Below the pieces are notes generated by a model. That model had not been told where the DNA came from. It saw nothing but the letters and a program-made list of their open reading frames with translations, and did not search any database. From an uncultured Rubritalea sp. (GTDB taxonomy: Bacteria > Verrucomicrobiota > Verrucomicrobiia > Verrucomicrobiales > Akkermansiaceae), in assembly GCA_937132085.1 (NCBI GenBank), contig CAKZNV010000107.1:39484-103483 (forward strand): a stretch of 64,000 nt of DNA. Reading direction: 5' to 3'. Both the position numbers and the translations under genes were made by a program. Positions 1-7,830 of the stretch are shown in pieces. Position 1 is the stretch's first letter. Every line of letters starts with the position of its first letter.

Positions 1-231
1 GATCGAGATCGAAACCCATATAAGCCAAAATACCCTGTGAGTATCTACAAGATGTTTTTCATTGGAAGTGTGGTGGCTGGAAAACCGGAAGCTAATATGG
101 AAGTCTCAGAGATTGAATTTTTCTCAGTGAACGATCTGCCGCCTCTCTCAGAGGCAAGAGTTCTGGCGCAAGACATTCAAGATGGCTATGAATTCTTCAA
201 GAAGGGAACCCGTGGGATCCAGTGCGACTAG
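1..231 (+). CDS. NUDIX hydrolase, C-terminal part (gene starts before the window)
   Basis: The frame is open from base 1, so the GTG at 37 in the ORF track is an artefact of the window edge; the residues before it (DRDRNPYKPKYP) fit the same protein. The visible part resembles the C-terminal third of ADP-ribose-pyrophosphatase-like NUDIX proteins: a beta strand IYKMFFIGSVVAG, an acidic EVSEIEFFSVNDLPPLS segment and a closing helix. The NUDIX box GX5EX7REUXEEXGU lies outside the window, so the substrate (a nucleoside diphosphate derivative) cannot be judged. It is the first visible gene of the plus-strand accessory block. Confidence 0.7.
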   Translation, partial: DRDRNPYKPKYPVSIYKMFFIGSVVAGKPEANMEVSEIEFFSVNDLPPLSEARVLAQDIQDGYEFFKKGTRGIQCD

Positions 232-286
232 TGTGCTAAGATTTTCACTCAGTAGTAACAATCGTCTAAACCCCAACATTGTTTAA

Positions 287-652
287 ATGCGTATGAAGAA
301 AGTGACCTTATCAGGCTATATAAAAGTGCTAGATTCTGATCTTAATCAGGTAAGAGGATTCTTACCTGAGCATATCCGTTTGACTTGTTTAGAATCTGGG
401 TGCCTGATTTTTAAAGTAGATGAGCACGAGACCGAGATTGGACGATTTGATGTTTATGAAGAATTTGAATCGAAGCAAGCATTCGAGGCCCATCAGGATC
501 GTGTGCAACAATCTGATTGGGGGAAAGCAACGAAGAGGGTAGAGCGATTTTACACTATCCAAGGGCTGGAAGACGATGCTATGGTTCTTAACTCAGAGAG
601 AACAGAGAAGTCGGACAGCTCGATTCACGACCCAAACCAGAAACGAAAATAA
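287..652 (+). CDS. ABM-fold (antibiotic biosynthesis monooxygenase-like) protein
   Basis: A 121-aa protein whose first ~95 residues fit the ferredoxin-like ABM domain (PF03992): strand VTLSGYIKV, a helix, then the signature order of LESGCLIFKV, FDVYEEFESKQAFEAHQ and a short terminal strand. ABM proteins include quinol monooxygenases and small heme or flavin-independent oxygenases acting on aromatic substrates; many are uncharacterised. The last ~25 residues (SERTEKSDSSIHDPNQKRK) are polar and probably disordered. The stop is 4 nt before the next gene, suggesting a shared transcript. An alternative start is the Met three codons in. Fold call good; substrate unknown. Confidence 0.75.
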   Translation: MRMKKVTLSGYIKVLDSDLNQVRGFLPEHIRLTCLESGCLIFKVDEHETEIGRFDVYEEFESKQAFEAHQDRVQQSDWGKATKRVERFYTIQGLEDDAMVLNSERTEKSDSSIHDPNQKRK

Positions 653-656
653 AAAG

Positions 657-1106
657 ATGAACTCAATTATTATTCGCCAAGCTACCGCCCAAGACGCTCC
701 ATCTATCATGCCTTTGATGATCGAATTAGGGTATTCGTTGGAACTTTCAGAGCTCGAATCACGGATTGAGATATACTCTGGACCTAATGATATTGTTTTG
801 GTCGCAGATGAGGGTGGAGAAGTTATTGGCTTCGTAAGTTTTCACATGATCCCTCTATTCCACGCTCCAGGCAATCTGGGTAGAATCACAGCGATGAGTA
901 TTTCTGCACAGCACCAGCGAAAAGGTATTGGCAAAGCTTTGTTAGAGAAATTAGAGGATCACGCATTGAACAGAGGTTGCGTAAGAATCGAAGTCACTAG
1001 CGGAGACCACAGAAAAGATGATGCCCACATATTCTATCTGTCCTGTGGCTACGCAAAGGATAGTAGACGTTTCCAGAAAATGCTGAGTAAGGAGAATCAA
1101 CATTAA
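657..1106 (+). CDS. GNAT-family N-acetyltransferase
   Basis: I place the start at ATG 657 (MNSIIIRQATAQDAPSI) rather than the track's 576, because 576-656 overlaps the previous gene in another frame. The 149-aa product has the GNAT fold: an N-terminal IRQAT.QDAPSI strand-helix, the acetyl-CoA pyrophosphate loop QHQRKGIGKALL (Q/RxxGxG/A) and a late SCGYAKDSRRF motif typical of small-molecule acetyltransferases. It transfers acetyl from acetyl-CoA to an unknown amine. It is packed 4 nt after the ABM gene and 1 nt before the P-loop gene. Confidence 0.85.
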   Translation: MNSIIIRQATAQDAPSIMPLMIELGYSLELSELESRIEIYSGPNDIVLVADEGGEVIGFVSFHMIPLFHAPGNLGRITAMSISAQHQRKGIGKALLEKLEDHALNRGCVRIEVTSGDHRKDDAHIFYLSCGYAKDSRRFQKMLSKENQH

Positions 1107-1107
1107 A

Positions 1108-1653
1108 ATGTCTGAAAATCAGAAGACTCTCGCATTAAATATAGCCCCACAGCGTATTCTGATCACAGGTAATGCTGGTTCTGGTAAGACGACCTTAGCT
1201 ATACAGGTCTCCTCTGCATTAGGTATCCCTTTTGATTGCTTAGATCGTATCGTTTGGCAGGAAGGTTGGAAAAAGACGCCAGATGTTGAGAGAACGCAGC
1301 TGATAGAAGAGCTAACCCAGCAACCATTATGGGTGATCGATGGAGTGTCATTTCAGGTTCAAGAATCTGCGGATCTTGTGGTGCTGTTAGACATTCCTAG
1401 ACGGGTTTGTTTTCTCCGAGTTATTAGGCGTAACTGGTGTTATCTGTTTAAATCTAGACCTGAACTACCTCCCAACTGTCCAGAAATACGTATCATCCCC
1501 ACCTTATCCAAAATCATTTGGAACTTCCCTAACAAAGTGCGACCTCAGATCTTGAGTAGGGTGCAGGGGAGTTCAGAGGATCAAGATTTCTACCACATCA
1601 AATCAAAACAAGAACTACTAGTATTTACTCAGTGGCTCAACAGTCTGAAATAG
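1108..1653 (+). CDS. P-loop kinase-like protein (adenylate kinase / FlaR-like family)
   Basis: A 181-aa protein with a clear Walker A motif GNAGSGKTTLA near residue 20, then LGIPFDCLDRIVWQEGWKKTP and WVIDG, the arrangement of adenylate-kinase-related proteins annotated as topology modulation (FlaR-like) or shikimate kinase-like NTPases. A hydrophobic Walker-B-like strand follows (DLVVLLDIP) with an RRVCFLRVIRRNW helix. It probably phosphorylates a small molecule or acts as an NTPase; the substrate is not visible. It follows the acetyltransferase by one base and is followed by a strong hairpin. Confidence 0.75.
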   Translation: MSENQKTLALNIAPQRILITGNAGSGKTTLAIQVSSALGIPFDCLDRIVWQEGWKKTPDVERTQLIEELTQQPLWVIDGVSFQVQESADLVVLLDIPRRVCFLRVIRRNWCYLFKSRPELPPNCPEIRIIPTLSKIIWNFPNKVRPQILSRVQGSSEDQDFYHIKSKQELLVFTQWLNSLK

Positions 1654-1673
1654 GCTGCTACTCTGATTATGCT

Positions 1674-1703
1674 TCACACAACTTCACTAAGGAAGGTGTG
1701 TGA
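1674..1703 (+). terminator. Hairpin 20 nt after the kinase-like gene, putative terminator
   Basis: Stem CACACAACTTC / GAAGGTGTGTG (11 positions, one mismatch, extended by an outer T-A pair) with the 6-nt loop ACTAAG. The downstream tract (ATTTAACGTT) is only weakly T-rich, so intrinsic termination is plausible but unproven. Confidence 0.45.
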
Positions 1704-1973
1704 TTTAACGTTCTGTAGAAAAATAACTTTCCATGCTCAAAATCATTGGTTAAGTTATCTTACAAAGTGAAGTGTTAAACAACTATGTCAGATGCAGAAA
1801 AAATGCGGAAGATAAGGAAATTGCCACTAAAATTAATGTCGTCGAATATGCTAGATGAAGTTATATATGAAACTATACAACAATGATCTATGGAACAAAG
1901 AGCCTCAACAAAAAACTCCAAGTTTTCTTACTGAATATCAGCTAGAATTTAACTATTAATTTTTTCTTAAAAA
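1704..1973. other. AT-rich intergenic region with one very small ORF
   Basis: No recognisable gene. An ORF at 1785-1886 (+) would encode 33 residues (MSDAEKMRKIRKLP...), charged and helix-prone. It has no ribosome-binding site, but few genes in this window have one. The rest is AT-rich and probably holds the promoter of the following gene. I cannot say whether the small ORF is translated. Confidence 0.3.
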
Positions 1974-2807
1974 ATGACTATTACTTCACTAGATGAACCA
2001 GTTCTCCAAAAACTCTGTGCAGTGTTGGCTGATACAAGCACTGGGCTTACTGGCTCTGAGATCGGTCGTTATCTTCAATATTGCGGTATCTTAGACCCAG
2101 AGCCGTTACTTACTAAGCGGATTCGACTCTTCCAGGCTCTACATAAAAGGCAGACTGAAGATCGTTGTGCTAACAACGTGATCTCTTTCGTGCAGAACTC
2201 ATTTAGCCCAGTTCTTTATACGGATAATAGAGAGTATTTTGAAAGTAAGCGGAAAGAGATTAATTCTGTTTTAGCCTTTGCTGGTCTTCAGTTCAACGAC
2301 GATGGACGAGTCCAAAAAGTGCAACCAGTTAAGAGTCTTTCAGAAGCCTCCGAAAGGGCAGATCGACTACGGCATATTCTTAATGAGAGAGGAGTTCATT
2401 CAGATGTTTTAAGGTTTTGTAAGGAGGAACTACTTGTTAAGAATTATTTTCATGCTGTTCTTGAGGCCACCAAAAGTGTAGCAGAGAAAATACGATCTGT
2501 TACGGGATTGACTTCGGACGGAGCATCACTAGTCGACGAAGCTTTCATATTTAAGAATAGGATTCCTCATTTAGCATTGTCATCATTGACATCTGAAAGT
2601 GAACAGAGTGAACAAAAAGGTTTCGTGAACTTACTAAAAGGATTATTTGGCACATTCCGGAATCCAACTGCACATGCTCCACGATTAACATGGGAAATGA
2701 ATGAGCAAGACGCTTTAGATATACTAGCAATAGTATCTCTAGCGCACAGAAGAATTGATTCAGCTGTTCCTGCATACCGTATTTCTACAAATAGTTTACC
2801 AGGCTAA
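1974..2807 (+). CDS. TIGR02391 / Ymh-family protein
   Basis: A 277-aa protein whose C-terminal ~110 residues match the Hypoth_Ymh (TIGR02391, PF09509) family: HAVLEATKSVAEKIR, then GLFGTFRNPTAHAPRLTWEM, then DALDILAIVSLAHRRIDSA. The FRNPTAH and HRR motifs are diagnostic. The N-terminal half is helical with no family I recognise. Members are common in phages, plasmids and defence-associated loci, but the biochemical function is not established; the RNP.AH motif resembles HEPN-like RNase motifs, which is only a hypothesis. The stop codon lies inside the attC-like site that follows, a usual arrangement for integron cassette genes. Confidence 0.75.
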   Translation: MTITSLDEPVLQKLCAVLADTSTGLTGSEIGRYLQYCGILDPEPLLTKRIRLFQALHKRQTEDRCANNVISFVQNSFSPVLYTDNREYFESKRKEINSVLAFAGLQFNDDGRVQKVQPVKSLSEASERADRLRHILNERGVHSDVLRFCKEELLVKNYFHAVLEATKSVAEKIRSVTGLTSDGASLVDEAFIFKNRIPHLALSSLTSESEQSEQKGFVNLLKGLFGTFRNPTAHAPRLTWEMNEQDALDILAIVSLAHRRIDSAVPAYRISTNSLPG

Positions 2808-2896
2808 CAATATGTATCTGCTAATGACGTGAACTCACTAAATTTTAATGATAATTAACTACCAACCCTTGAAGACGAAGATACGCCGCGTTAGGT
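2802..2896 (+). other. attC-like integron recombination site candidate
   Basis: The left arm reads CTAAC, a 5-nt spacer, then GTATCT (2804-2819). The right arm reads AGATAC, a 5-nt spacer, then GTTAG (2879-2894). The arms are perfect reverse complements in both boxes while both spacers are unpaired. This is the R''-L''...L'-R' layout of attC sites. The right core GTTAGGT fits GTTRRRY exactly, and the left core GGCTAAC fits RYYYAAC at 6 of 7. The central part contains a smaller palindrome (TTAATGATAATTAA). I found no second site and no integrase in the window. Confidence 0.5.
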
Positions 2897-2918
2897 GTGC
2901 TTTGGTATTAACTTAAAA

Positions 2919-3611
2919 ATGACACGCAGAGATAGCTTCAAAATCATACGGTTTTTCTTTCGTAGGAAATCTGTTAGTAAACCTAGGTATCTTGAGAAAA
3001 ATTCTTGGGAACAAGAATTTAACTATAAGCTATGGGTCACTAAAGGAACCCGCTTTGCTGCAGCAAAAAGATGTGCAAGGTTAGCTCAAAATTCTCAACT
3101 GGCTCTAACTATCTTATCCTCATATCTGATAGTTGCTGGTATAAGCCCATATTTATTAAAGACATTTTCACAGACGCTTGATGTGGACGTCATGGCTCTG
3201 ATAACGACAGGAACTTCAATACTCTTGTTAGTTTATGGATTACTTGAGTCCTCAAAGAATTTGGGACTTAAAGCTCATGAATATGATGAGTGTGCTCTCA
3301 AAGTTTCACGACTGTATAATAAACTACGTTACGCTAAAGAGTTCGAAAATGATAAACAGAAGATGCAATCGTCATTATTGGATTTGACGACTCAGTATGA
3401 TGAAATACTAGATGGTTACGAGAATCATGACTCTATAGATTTTGCGATTTTTAAGACACAAAAGAGAAGATATCATGGACTGAGCAAAATGGATGTGTAT
3501 AAAATTTATTTTGAGTATTATCGTAAAGTTCATATGATTTACCATTCGTTTATAATAATTCCACCACTGATTTCAGTAGTCATATTTTGGGCAACCGCAA
3601 AAAGTAGTTAA
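2919..3611 (+). CDS. SLATT-domain two-TM protein, putative defence effector
   Basis: I chose ATG 2919 (MTRRDSFKII, 230 aa) over the upstream GTG 2895, which lies in the attC-like right core. The layout fits SLATT proteins (SMODS and SLOG-associating 2TM effectors, family-5-like): an N-terminal W..K..RF.AAKRC segment, two hydrophobic helices (about residues 68-115: LALTILSSYLIVAGI and ALITTGTSILLLVYGLL), a long helical cytoplasmic part with YDECALKVSRLYNKLR, and a C-terminal hydrophobic helix (FIIIPPLISVVIFWA). Known SLATT proteins are predicted pore-forming suicide effectors paired with nucleotide-second-messenger or RT modules; no such partner is visible nearby. Confidence 0.65.
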   Translation: MTRRDSFKIIRFFFRRKSVSKPRYLEKNSWEQEFNYKLWVTKGTRFAAAKRCARLAQNSQLALTILSSYLIVAGISPYLLKTFSQTLDVDVMALITTGTSILLLVYGLLESSKNLGLKAHEYDECALKVSRLYNKLRYAKEFENDKQKMQSSLLDLTTQYDEILDGYENHDSIDFAIFKTQKRRYHGLSKMDVYKIYFEYYRKVHMIYHSFIIIPPLISVVIFWATAKSS

Positions 3612-3648
3612 CCAGAATTGTAGTGAATAACAACAAAATCACCCAGAA

Positions 3649-4107
3649 ATGAACAAGCGTTATGATCAAGCCAAGACAGCATGGAATCAACGAGTAATCC
3701 CTGTTATTCTTCGTAGGAAGCGCTCTAATGAAGGAAACCCTAAATTGAGGATTCGATTGCCAGAATGTGGCTCTCATTATCATCTCCTCAAAGCAAACCC
3801 TAATAATCATAATCCTGTTCACATAAAGAATGGCGACTACTGGGAACTGCCCTATTCTCGACTCAACAGCCTAGTCCGTATTCTAGGAGATCACTATGGG
3901 AAAGTTATCTTGATGCAACCAGTTAAACATAAGCAGGTATGTGCCAAATCATGTATGGATGCTGGCGGTTTTGAGTGCGAGTGTAGTTGTTTGGGTGCAA
4001 ATCATGGTTCCCATAATATGGATTCATCATGGTATGAAGTTGATGATACTTATGCTGTCAGATATGGAGAAGAAGAAGTGTCGTTAAAAATCATAACAAA
4101 AAAGTAA
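3649..4107 (+). CDS. Cys-rich hypothetical protein (CxCxC...NHG motif)
   Basis: A 152-aa protein of unknown function. The centre carries a compact motif CAKSCMDAGGFECECSCLGANHG, a likely metal-binding Cys/His cluster that I recall from uncharacterised plasmid and phage proteins. The N-terminal part (LRIRLPECGSHYHLLKAN) looks like a small beta domain. There is no signal peptide or membrane segment. It follows the SLATT gene by 37 nt in the same direction, so the two may be co-transcribed. Function should be left open. Confidence 0.55.
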   Translation: MNKRYDQAKTAWNQRVIPVILRRKRSNEGNPKLRIRLPECGSHYHLLKANPNNHNPVHIKNGDYWELPYSRLNSLVRILGDHYGKVILMQPVKHKQVCAKSCMDAGGFECECSCLGANHGSHNMDSSWYEVDDTYAVRYGEEEVSLKIITKK

Positions 4108-4162
4108 ATTTAATCAGACATGAGATCACAAAATTTAACTAGAGCCAATCCGGGAACAGCAT

Positions 4163-5227
4163 ATGCTGAAGAAAGAACATCTTGAAATCTTGATGCGTCC
4201 TTATGGGATCGATGTGTCCCAGTTGGAGTTTATTCAGTGTAGCCAGAACTATGTCTACAAGGTTTGTGATGATGATGGGTGTAGGATCGTTAGGGTTTGT
4301 AGAGGTCGGTATCGGAGAGAGTCCGAAGTAGCGGCAGAGCTGGAATGGATTAGGTATTTGGTGGAGCAGGGAATCAAGGTGTGTCAGCCTATTCTCTCCA
4401 ACGAAGGTAAGCTTTTTCATTCATTTAACATCGATGGTGAAGTAAGTATCGTTACTGTTTTTGAACATGCTCCAGGAGTGGCTATGCATCGTAGATTTGC
4501 TGATGAAGCGACCTTTGAGAAGCTGGGGCATTTAACAGGGCGGATGCATGCTATAGCGAGTAATGCTAGTGAGTTCGAGAGGGATGATGGCCCATTAAGT
4601 CGGCCATTATGGAATGAATCTAGATTGTTGAACGAGGATTTTGATGCTTGTAGAGCAGTTCTAAGTAAGGAATTTCTAGCAGGAGTGAAAACCCTGATTC
4701 ATGACCTTACTGCAATTCCAAAGAATACGGATAGTTTTGGGCTTCTGCATGGAGATATCCATTCCAATAATCTTTTTGAAGACAAGGGAGAGCTATGGAT
4801 TTACGATTTTGATAACTGTGAGTATGGCTATTTTGTTCAAGATCTCGCAACCATCTTGTGGGATTCTATCTACTGTAAAGAGCTGAACAAGTTTGCTGAC
4901 GATGGACTCAACGATCGGATACGGCCATTGTGGAAAGCTCTTCTCAAGGGCTATGCTGAGACAAGCCCAATGAAAGAGCTGAATCTCGAACATCTAGAAA
5001 AATTCTTCTTACTCAGAGAGGCGATCATCTACGTCCATTTTCATATGACCTTGAATCTCTCTGAAGCTCCAGAAAGCTTTCACCAAGGCTTAGACGTGAT
5101 GAGGCGGAACGTCGAAACTCAAAGCCACCAAGTCGATTTCTCATTGATCTCGAAACATCAAAAGCATATTAAGATAGTGATCACACCTCCATGTGTGACT
5201 TCTAGGTCGATCGATAATAAACAATGA
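4163..5227 (+). CDS. APH/choline-kinase-fold phosphotransferase
   Basis: A 354-aa protein with the aminoglycoside phosphotransferase fold (PF01636): an N-lobe with YVYKV and IVRVCRGR, an RMHAIASNASEF helix, the catalytic loop LLHGDIHSNNLF (HGDxHxxN) near residue 195 and the metal-binding DFDNCEYGYF that replaces DFG. Spacing and the YGYFVQDLATILW segment fit the broad APH / SrkA-like / homoserine-kinase-II-like group. It probably phosphorylates a small-molecule or protein hydroxyl with ATP. Nothing nearby identifies the substrate, and aminoglycoside resistance should not be assumed. It ends 7 nt before the next gene. Confidence 0.85.
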   Translation: MLKKEHLEILMRPYGIDVSQLEFIQCSQNYVYKVCDDDGCRIVRVCRGRYRRESEVAAELEWIRYLVEQGIKVCQPILSNEGKLFHSFNIDGEVSIVTVFEHAPGVAMHRRFADEATFEKLGHLTGRMHAIASNASEFERDDGPLSRPLWNESRLLNEDFDACRAVLSKEFLAGVKTLIHDLTAIPKNTDSFGLLHGDIHSNNLFEDKGELWIYDFDNCEYGYFVQDLATILWDSIYCKELNKFADDGLNDRIRPLWKALLKGYAETSPMKELNLEHLEKFFLLREAIIYVHFHMTLNLSEAPESFHQGLDVMRRNVETQSHQVDFSLISKHQKHIKIVITPPCVTSRSIDNKQ

Positions 5228-5234
5228 GAATAAT

Positions 5235-6146
5235 ATGAGAAGAAAAGTCAGATTTGAGCTGGTTCTAGAGTATGAGCATGTTCTGGGGAATCGTAGGTTT
5301 TTAAAAGAAGAAGAGCTACAGCGAATCACCGAGATCAGTGGTATCGAGAGAACGATTGTTCCTCAAACAGGGTATAATGCCATCGTGGTAGAAGGTTACT
5401 GGGATCAAGAAGTGATCCATCGCATCTTAGCTGAAGTAAAGGGGCCAATGCAGCGCAATGTGCACTTTTCCCAAACTCCACCAAGTCCAGGTGCTCAAGC
5501 CATAGATGTGTCACTGAGCTACGTATACAGTAAACAAGATATTGAGGCTGCACCCTTTTTTCAAGTTATGGCGAAACAGTCCATAGCCGAAACTCATTTT
5601 GAGCACATGTTCGAGCATGGTGGCTACCCTATCGTCAAATCTTCTATAAAAAAATGCCCTATCGGCTTCCCCGGTTACGGGCAAAAGATTGCATGTAATC
5701 ACGAACTGATGCTCGCTATGCAATCTCAGAACTTTAACGGCCTAGAATTTGACGAACTGCCTCGTATAGGAGAATCGAAGAAAGAATACCCGAGGATTTA
5801 CAATCTAACAAGTGGAGTGAAGTTCCCTCCCTTGTCATGCCGATTTACAGGCGAAAACTATGAGCCACTATCAAGCTACCCAGAGGAGGGCAGTTGCCAT
5901 ATTCAAGACTCATGCCTGTGGCAACGACTCACATACAAGCATACAGTCATTCAAGAGATGCTAGATATCGACTTTGCGATGACTATGGAAACGTTTGGCC
6001 ATGTCACTCCTCCTGAAAAGTCTGAAGCTCCTGATGATTTTGTCTATCGTAGACCATGTCTCATTGCTTCACAGCGTTTCAAAAAGTGGTGTGATCAGAA
6101 TAAACTCAAACTCGATTGGTTTCCTGTGGATATTCTTTATCCGTAG
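5235..6146 (+). CDS. Hypothetical protein, no recognised family
   Basis: A 303-aa soluble protein; no signal peptide or membrane helix. The N-terminal ~100 residues look like one compact alpha/beta unit (VRFELVLEYEHVLG, ELQRITEISGIERTIV, VIHRILAEV). The second half has several Cys (KKCPIGFPGYG, ACNHEL, LSCRF, CHIQDSCLW) that are not in a zinc-finger pattern I know. The start at 5235 gives 7 nt spacing to the kinase gene, consistent with one operon. Codon use looks like its neighbours. Real by length, position and absence of a competing ORF; function unknown. Confidence 0.6.
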   Translation: MRRKVRFELVLEYEHVLGNRRFLKEEELQRITEISGIERTIVPQTGYNAIVVEGYWDQEVIHRILAEVKGPMQRNVHFSQTPPSPGAQAIDVSLSYVYSKQDIEAAPFFQVMAKQSIAETHFEHMFEHGGYPIVKSSIKKCPIGFPGYGQKIACNHELMLAMQSQNFNGLEFDELPRIGESKKEYPRIYNLTSGVKFPPLSCRFTGENYEPLSSYPEEGSCHIQDSCLWQRLTYKHTVIQEMLDIDFAMTMETFGHVTPPEKSEAPDDFVYRRPCLIASQRFKKWCDQNKLKLDWFPVDILYP

Positions 6147-6165
6147 TTAGAGTTCTAATACCAAC

Positions 6166-6837
6166 ATGAATCTCGATAATCACATCAGCCATTATTTCGA
6201 ACGAGAATATGGACCGCTACTCAATATATGTGATTTAGATACTGACGAAACACAAGCTATCATCGAGAGTGAGCGTGCTGCGGAAACTGGATTTAACAGG
6301 TTTTCTTATGGGCAGGAATTTTTTGATTATCGGAAGCTTGCAGATGATTTACTTATCAAGCTCTACTCTGAGAAGTTGGATAAACTTGCGCCTCGTCGTC
6401 CCTTCTATGCGGTGCTGGGCGATGCTGATGTAGTCGGTGGTCTGTATCGTGACCCACATAAGATAAGGATTCCCATAGAGGAATTCGAGGAGCACGAGCT
6501 TACCTTCATGTGCCCTGACCACTTTCACTTGGTCGGTCTTAGCGGTATAGAAATGAAGAATCACTTCGGCTTGCAAGCTCCCAAAGATTGGAGCGAGGAG
6601 GAATATCCTTACTTTGGAAAACTGCTGACCTACAGAGAACTAGAGGAAAGGCTTCACGAACTCAAAATTGACAAATTCGTGGACGAAGGGAAAAGAACCA
6701 ATTATTGGTATCGATATGTTGAAGCTCAGATCTGGGCTGAACCAGAAGACCTAAGATCTAGATTTAATGATTGGATAGAAGTCGATCCAGAGCCATGGTC
6801 ATTTAGCACGATCACTCACCTACAAAACTATAAGTAA
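6166..6837 (+). CDS. Hypothetical protein, acidic, no recognised family
   Basis: A 223-aa acidic soluble protein with many aromatic residues (HISHYFEREYG, NRFSYGQEFFDYRKL, TNYWYRYVEAQIW). No catalytic motif, signal peptide or transmembrane segment is visible. The central LTFMCPDHFHLVGLSG and PYFGKLLTYRELEERL segments could form a mixed alpha/beta domain. It starts 19 nt after the previous unknown gene, which suggests they act or travel together. I do not recognise it. Confidence 0.55.
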   Translation: MNLDNHISHYFEREYGPLLNICDLDTDETQAIIESERAAETGFNRFSYGQEFFDYRKLADDLLIKLYSEKLDKLAPRRPFYAVLGDADVVGGLYRDPHKIRIPIEEFEEHELTFMCPDHFHLVGLSGIEMKNHFGLQAPKDWSEEEYPYFGKLLTYRELEERLHELKIDKFVDEGKRTNYWYRYVEAQIWAEPEDLRSRFNDWIEVDPEPWSFSTITHLQNYK

Positions 6838-6866
6838 TTACGACAAGATAAGTAGTCTCAAACATT

Positions 6867-7793
6867 ATGAAAAATAATCGAAAATGTCTTAGTCCTAAAG
6901 CCTTTGAAGACGCCGCTACGTTTATTAGATCCCAAGCTAGACCTCTGGAAGTAGCTCGGTTTGATCATATCTTCAATGGTGCGGACGTTGCTGATGTTCT
7001 GAGTGAATTGAAGAAATTTCAGAATGCTGATGGTGGTTTTGGTCATGCTTTGGAAGCGGATTTGCGTGCTCCTGAAAGCTCCGCTCTCTGCACCTCTATC
7101 GCATTTCAGATCATCCGTGAACATCAGATCTCTGGAGGAGAAGAAATGGTGCAGCAGGGGATGCGTTACTTTGCGGATACATTGGATCGGAGTGAACTTC
7201 ATTGGCGGATTATTCCGGAGACAGCAGGTGGCTCACCACATGCTCCTTGGTGGACTCAGGAAGGTCGTGATACTTTTTCACTCAACCCAAATTCTGAGAT
7301 ACTTGGCTATTTGTTAGATTACGGTGAGTCTGTCATCGATGAACGAATCGTATCACAGCTGACTGATCGCATTGTAGAGTCTCTGCGGTCGATGAAAGAA
7401 ATTGAAATGCACGATTTGCTATGTTGCTTGCGATTACTGGATTCGAAAAACTTACCTCCAGTTATCAGCCAGAGTGTTCTCAAAGAGCTGAAACGTCTCA
7501 TCTCTGGGGCAGTATCTACGAATCCTGAGCAATGGAAAGAATACGGTCTGAGACCTCTACAGGTGGTGAATTGTCCTGATTCTCCCTTTATCGATGGTCT
7601 GGAAGAAGCCATTTCTCTGAATTTAGAATATGAGCTAAATGAACAACAAGACAATGGCTCATGGGCTCCTACATGGTCATGGGGCGATACGTATTCAGAG
7701 ACATGGGAAGTGGCGATACGTGAATGGTCAGGCTGGCTGACCTTAGAAAAACTTCTGATTTTAAAACGTTTCGATTGCATAGAATACCCATAA
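6867..7793 (+). CDS. Prenyltransferase/squalene-oxidase-repeat-like alpha-toroid protein
   Basis: A 308-aa helical protein with QW-like repeats of the terpene cyclase/prenyltransferase toroid family: KFQNADGGFGHALEADLRAPESSALCTSIAF near residue 50 and NEQQDNGSWAPTWSWGDTYSETW near residue 270 (Q..DGGF and Q.NGSW motifs). The DxDD or His/Cys zinc-site residues of true cyclases or prenyltransferases are not evident, so it may be a non-catalytic relative. It is cytosolic with no signal. It sits in the same run of closely spaced plus-strand genes. Confidence 0.6.
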   Translation: MKNNRKCLSPKAFEDAATFIRSQARPLEVARFDHIFNGADVADVLSELKKFQNADGGFGHALEADLRAPESSALCTSIAFQIIREHQISGGEEMVQQGMRYFADTLDRSELHWRIIPETAGGSPHAPWWTQEGRDTFSLNPNSEILGYLLDYGESVIDERIVSQLTDRIVESLRSMKEIEMHDLLCCLRLLDSKNLPPVISQSVLKELKRLISGAVSTNPEQWKEYGLRPLQVVNCPDSPFIDGLEEAISLNLEYELNEQQDNGSWAPTWSWGDTYSETWEVAIREWSGWLTLEKLLILKRFDCIEYP

Positions 7794-7830
7794 AATAGAC
7801 ACTGCTTCAAATACGTTACTAGATCAAAGA

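Noticed and set aside
1785-1886. 33-aa ORF between the kinase-like and TIGR02391 genes as a definite gene
   Set aside because: Too short, with no recognisable feature or conservation information; kept only as a note in the intergenic entry.
2895-2918. GTG 2895 as start of the SLATT gene
   Set aside because: It lies in the right core of the attC-like site; ATG 2919 gives a normal N-terminus.
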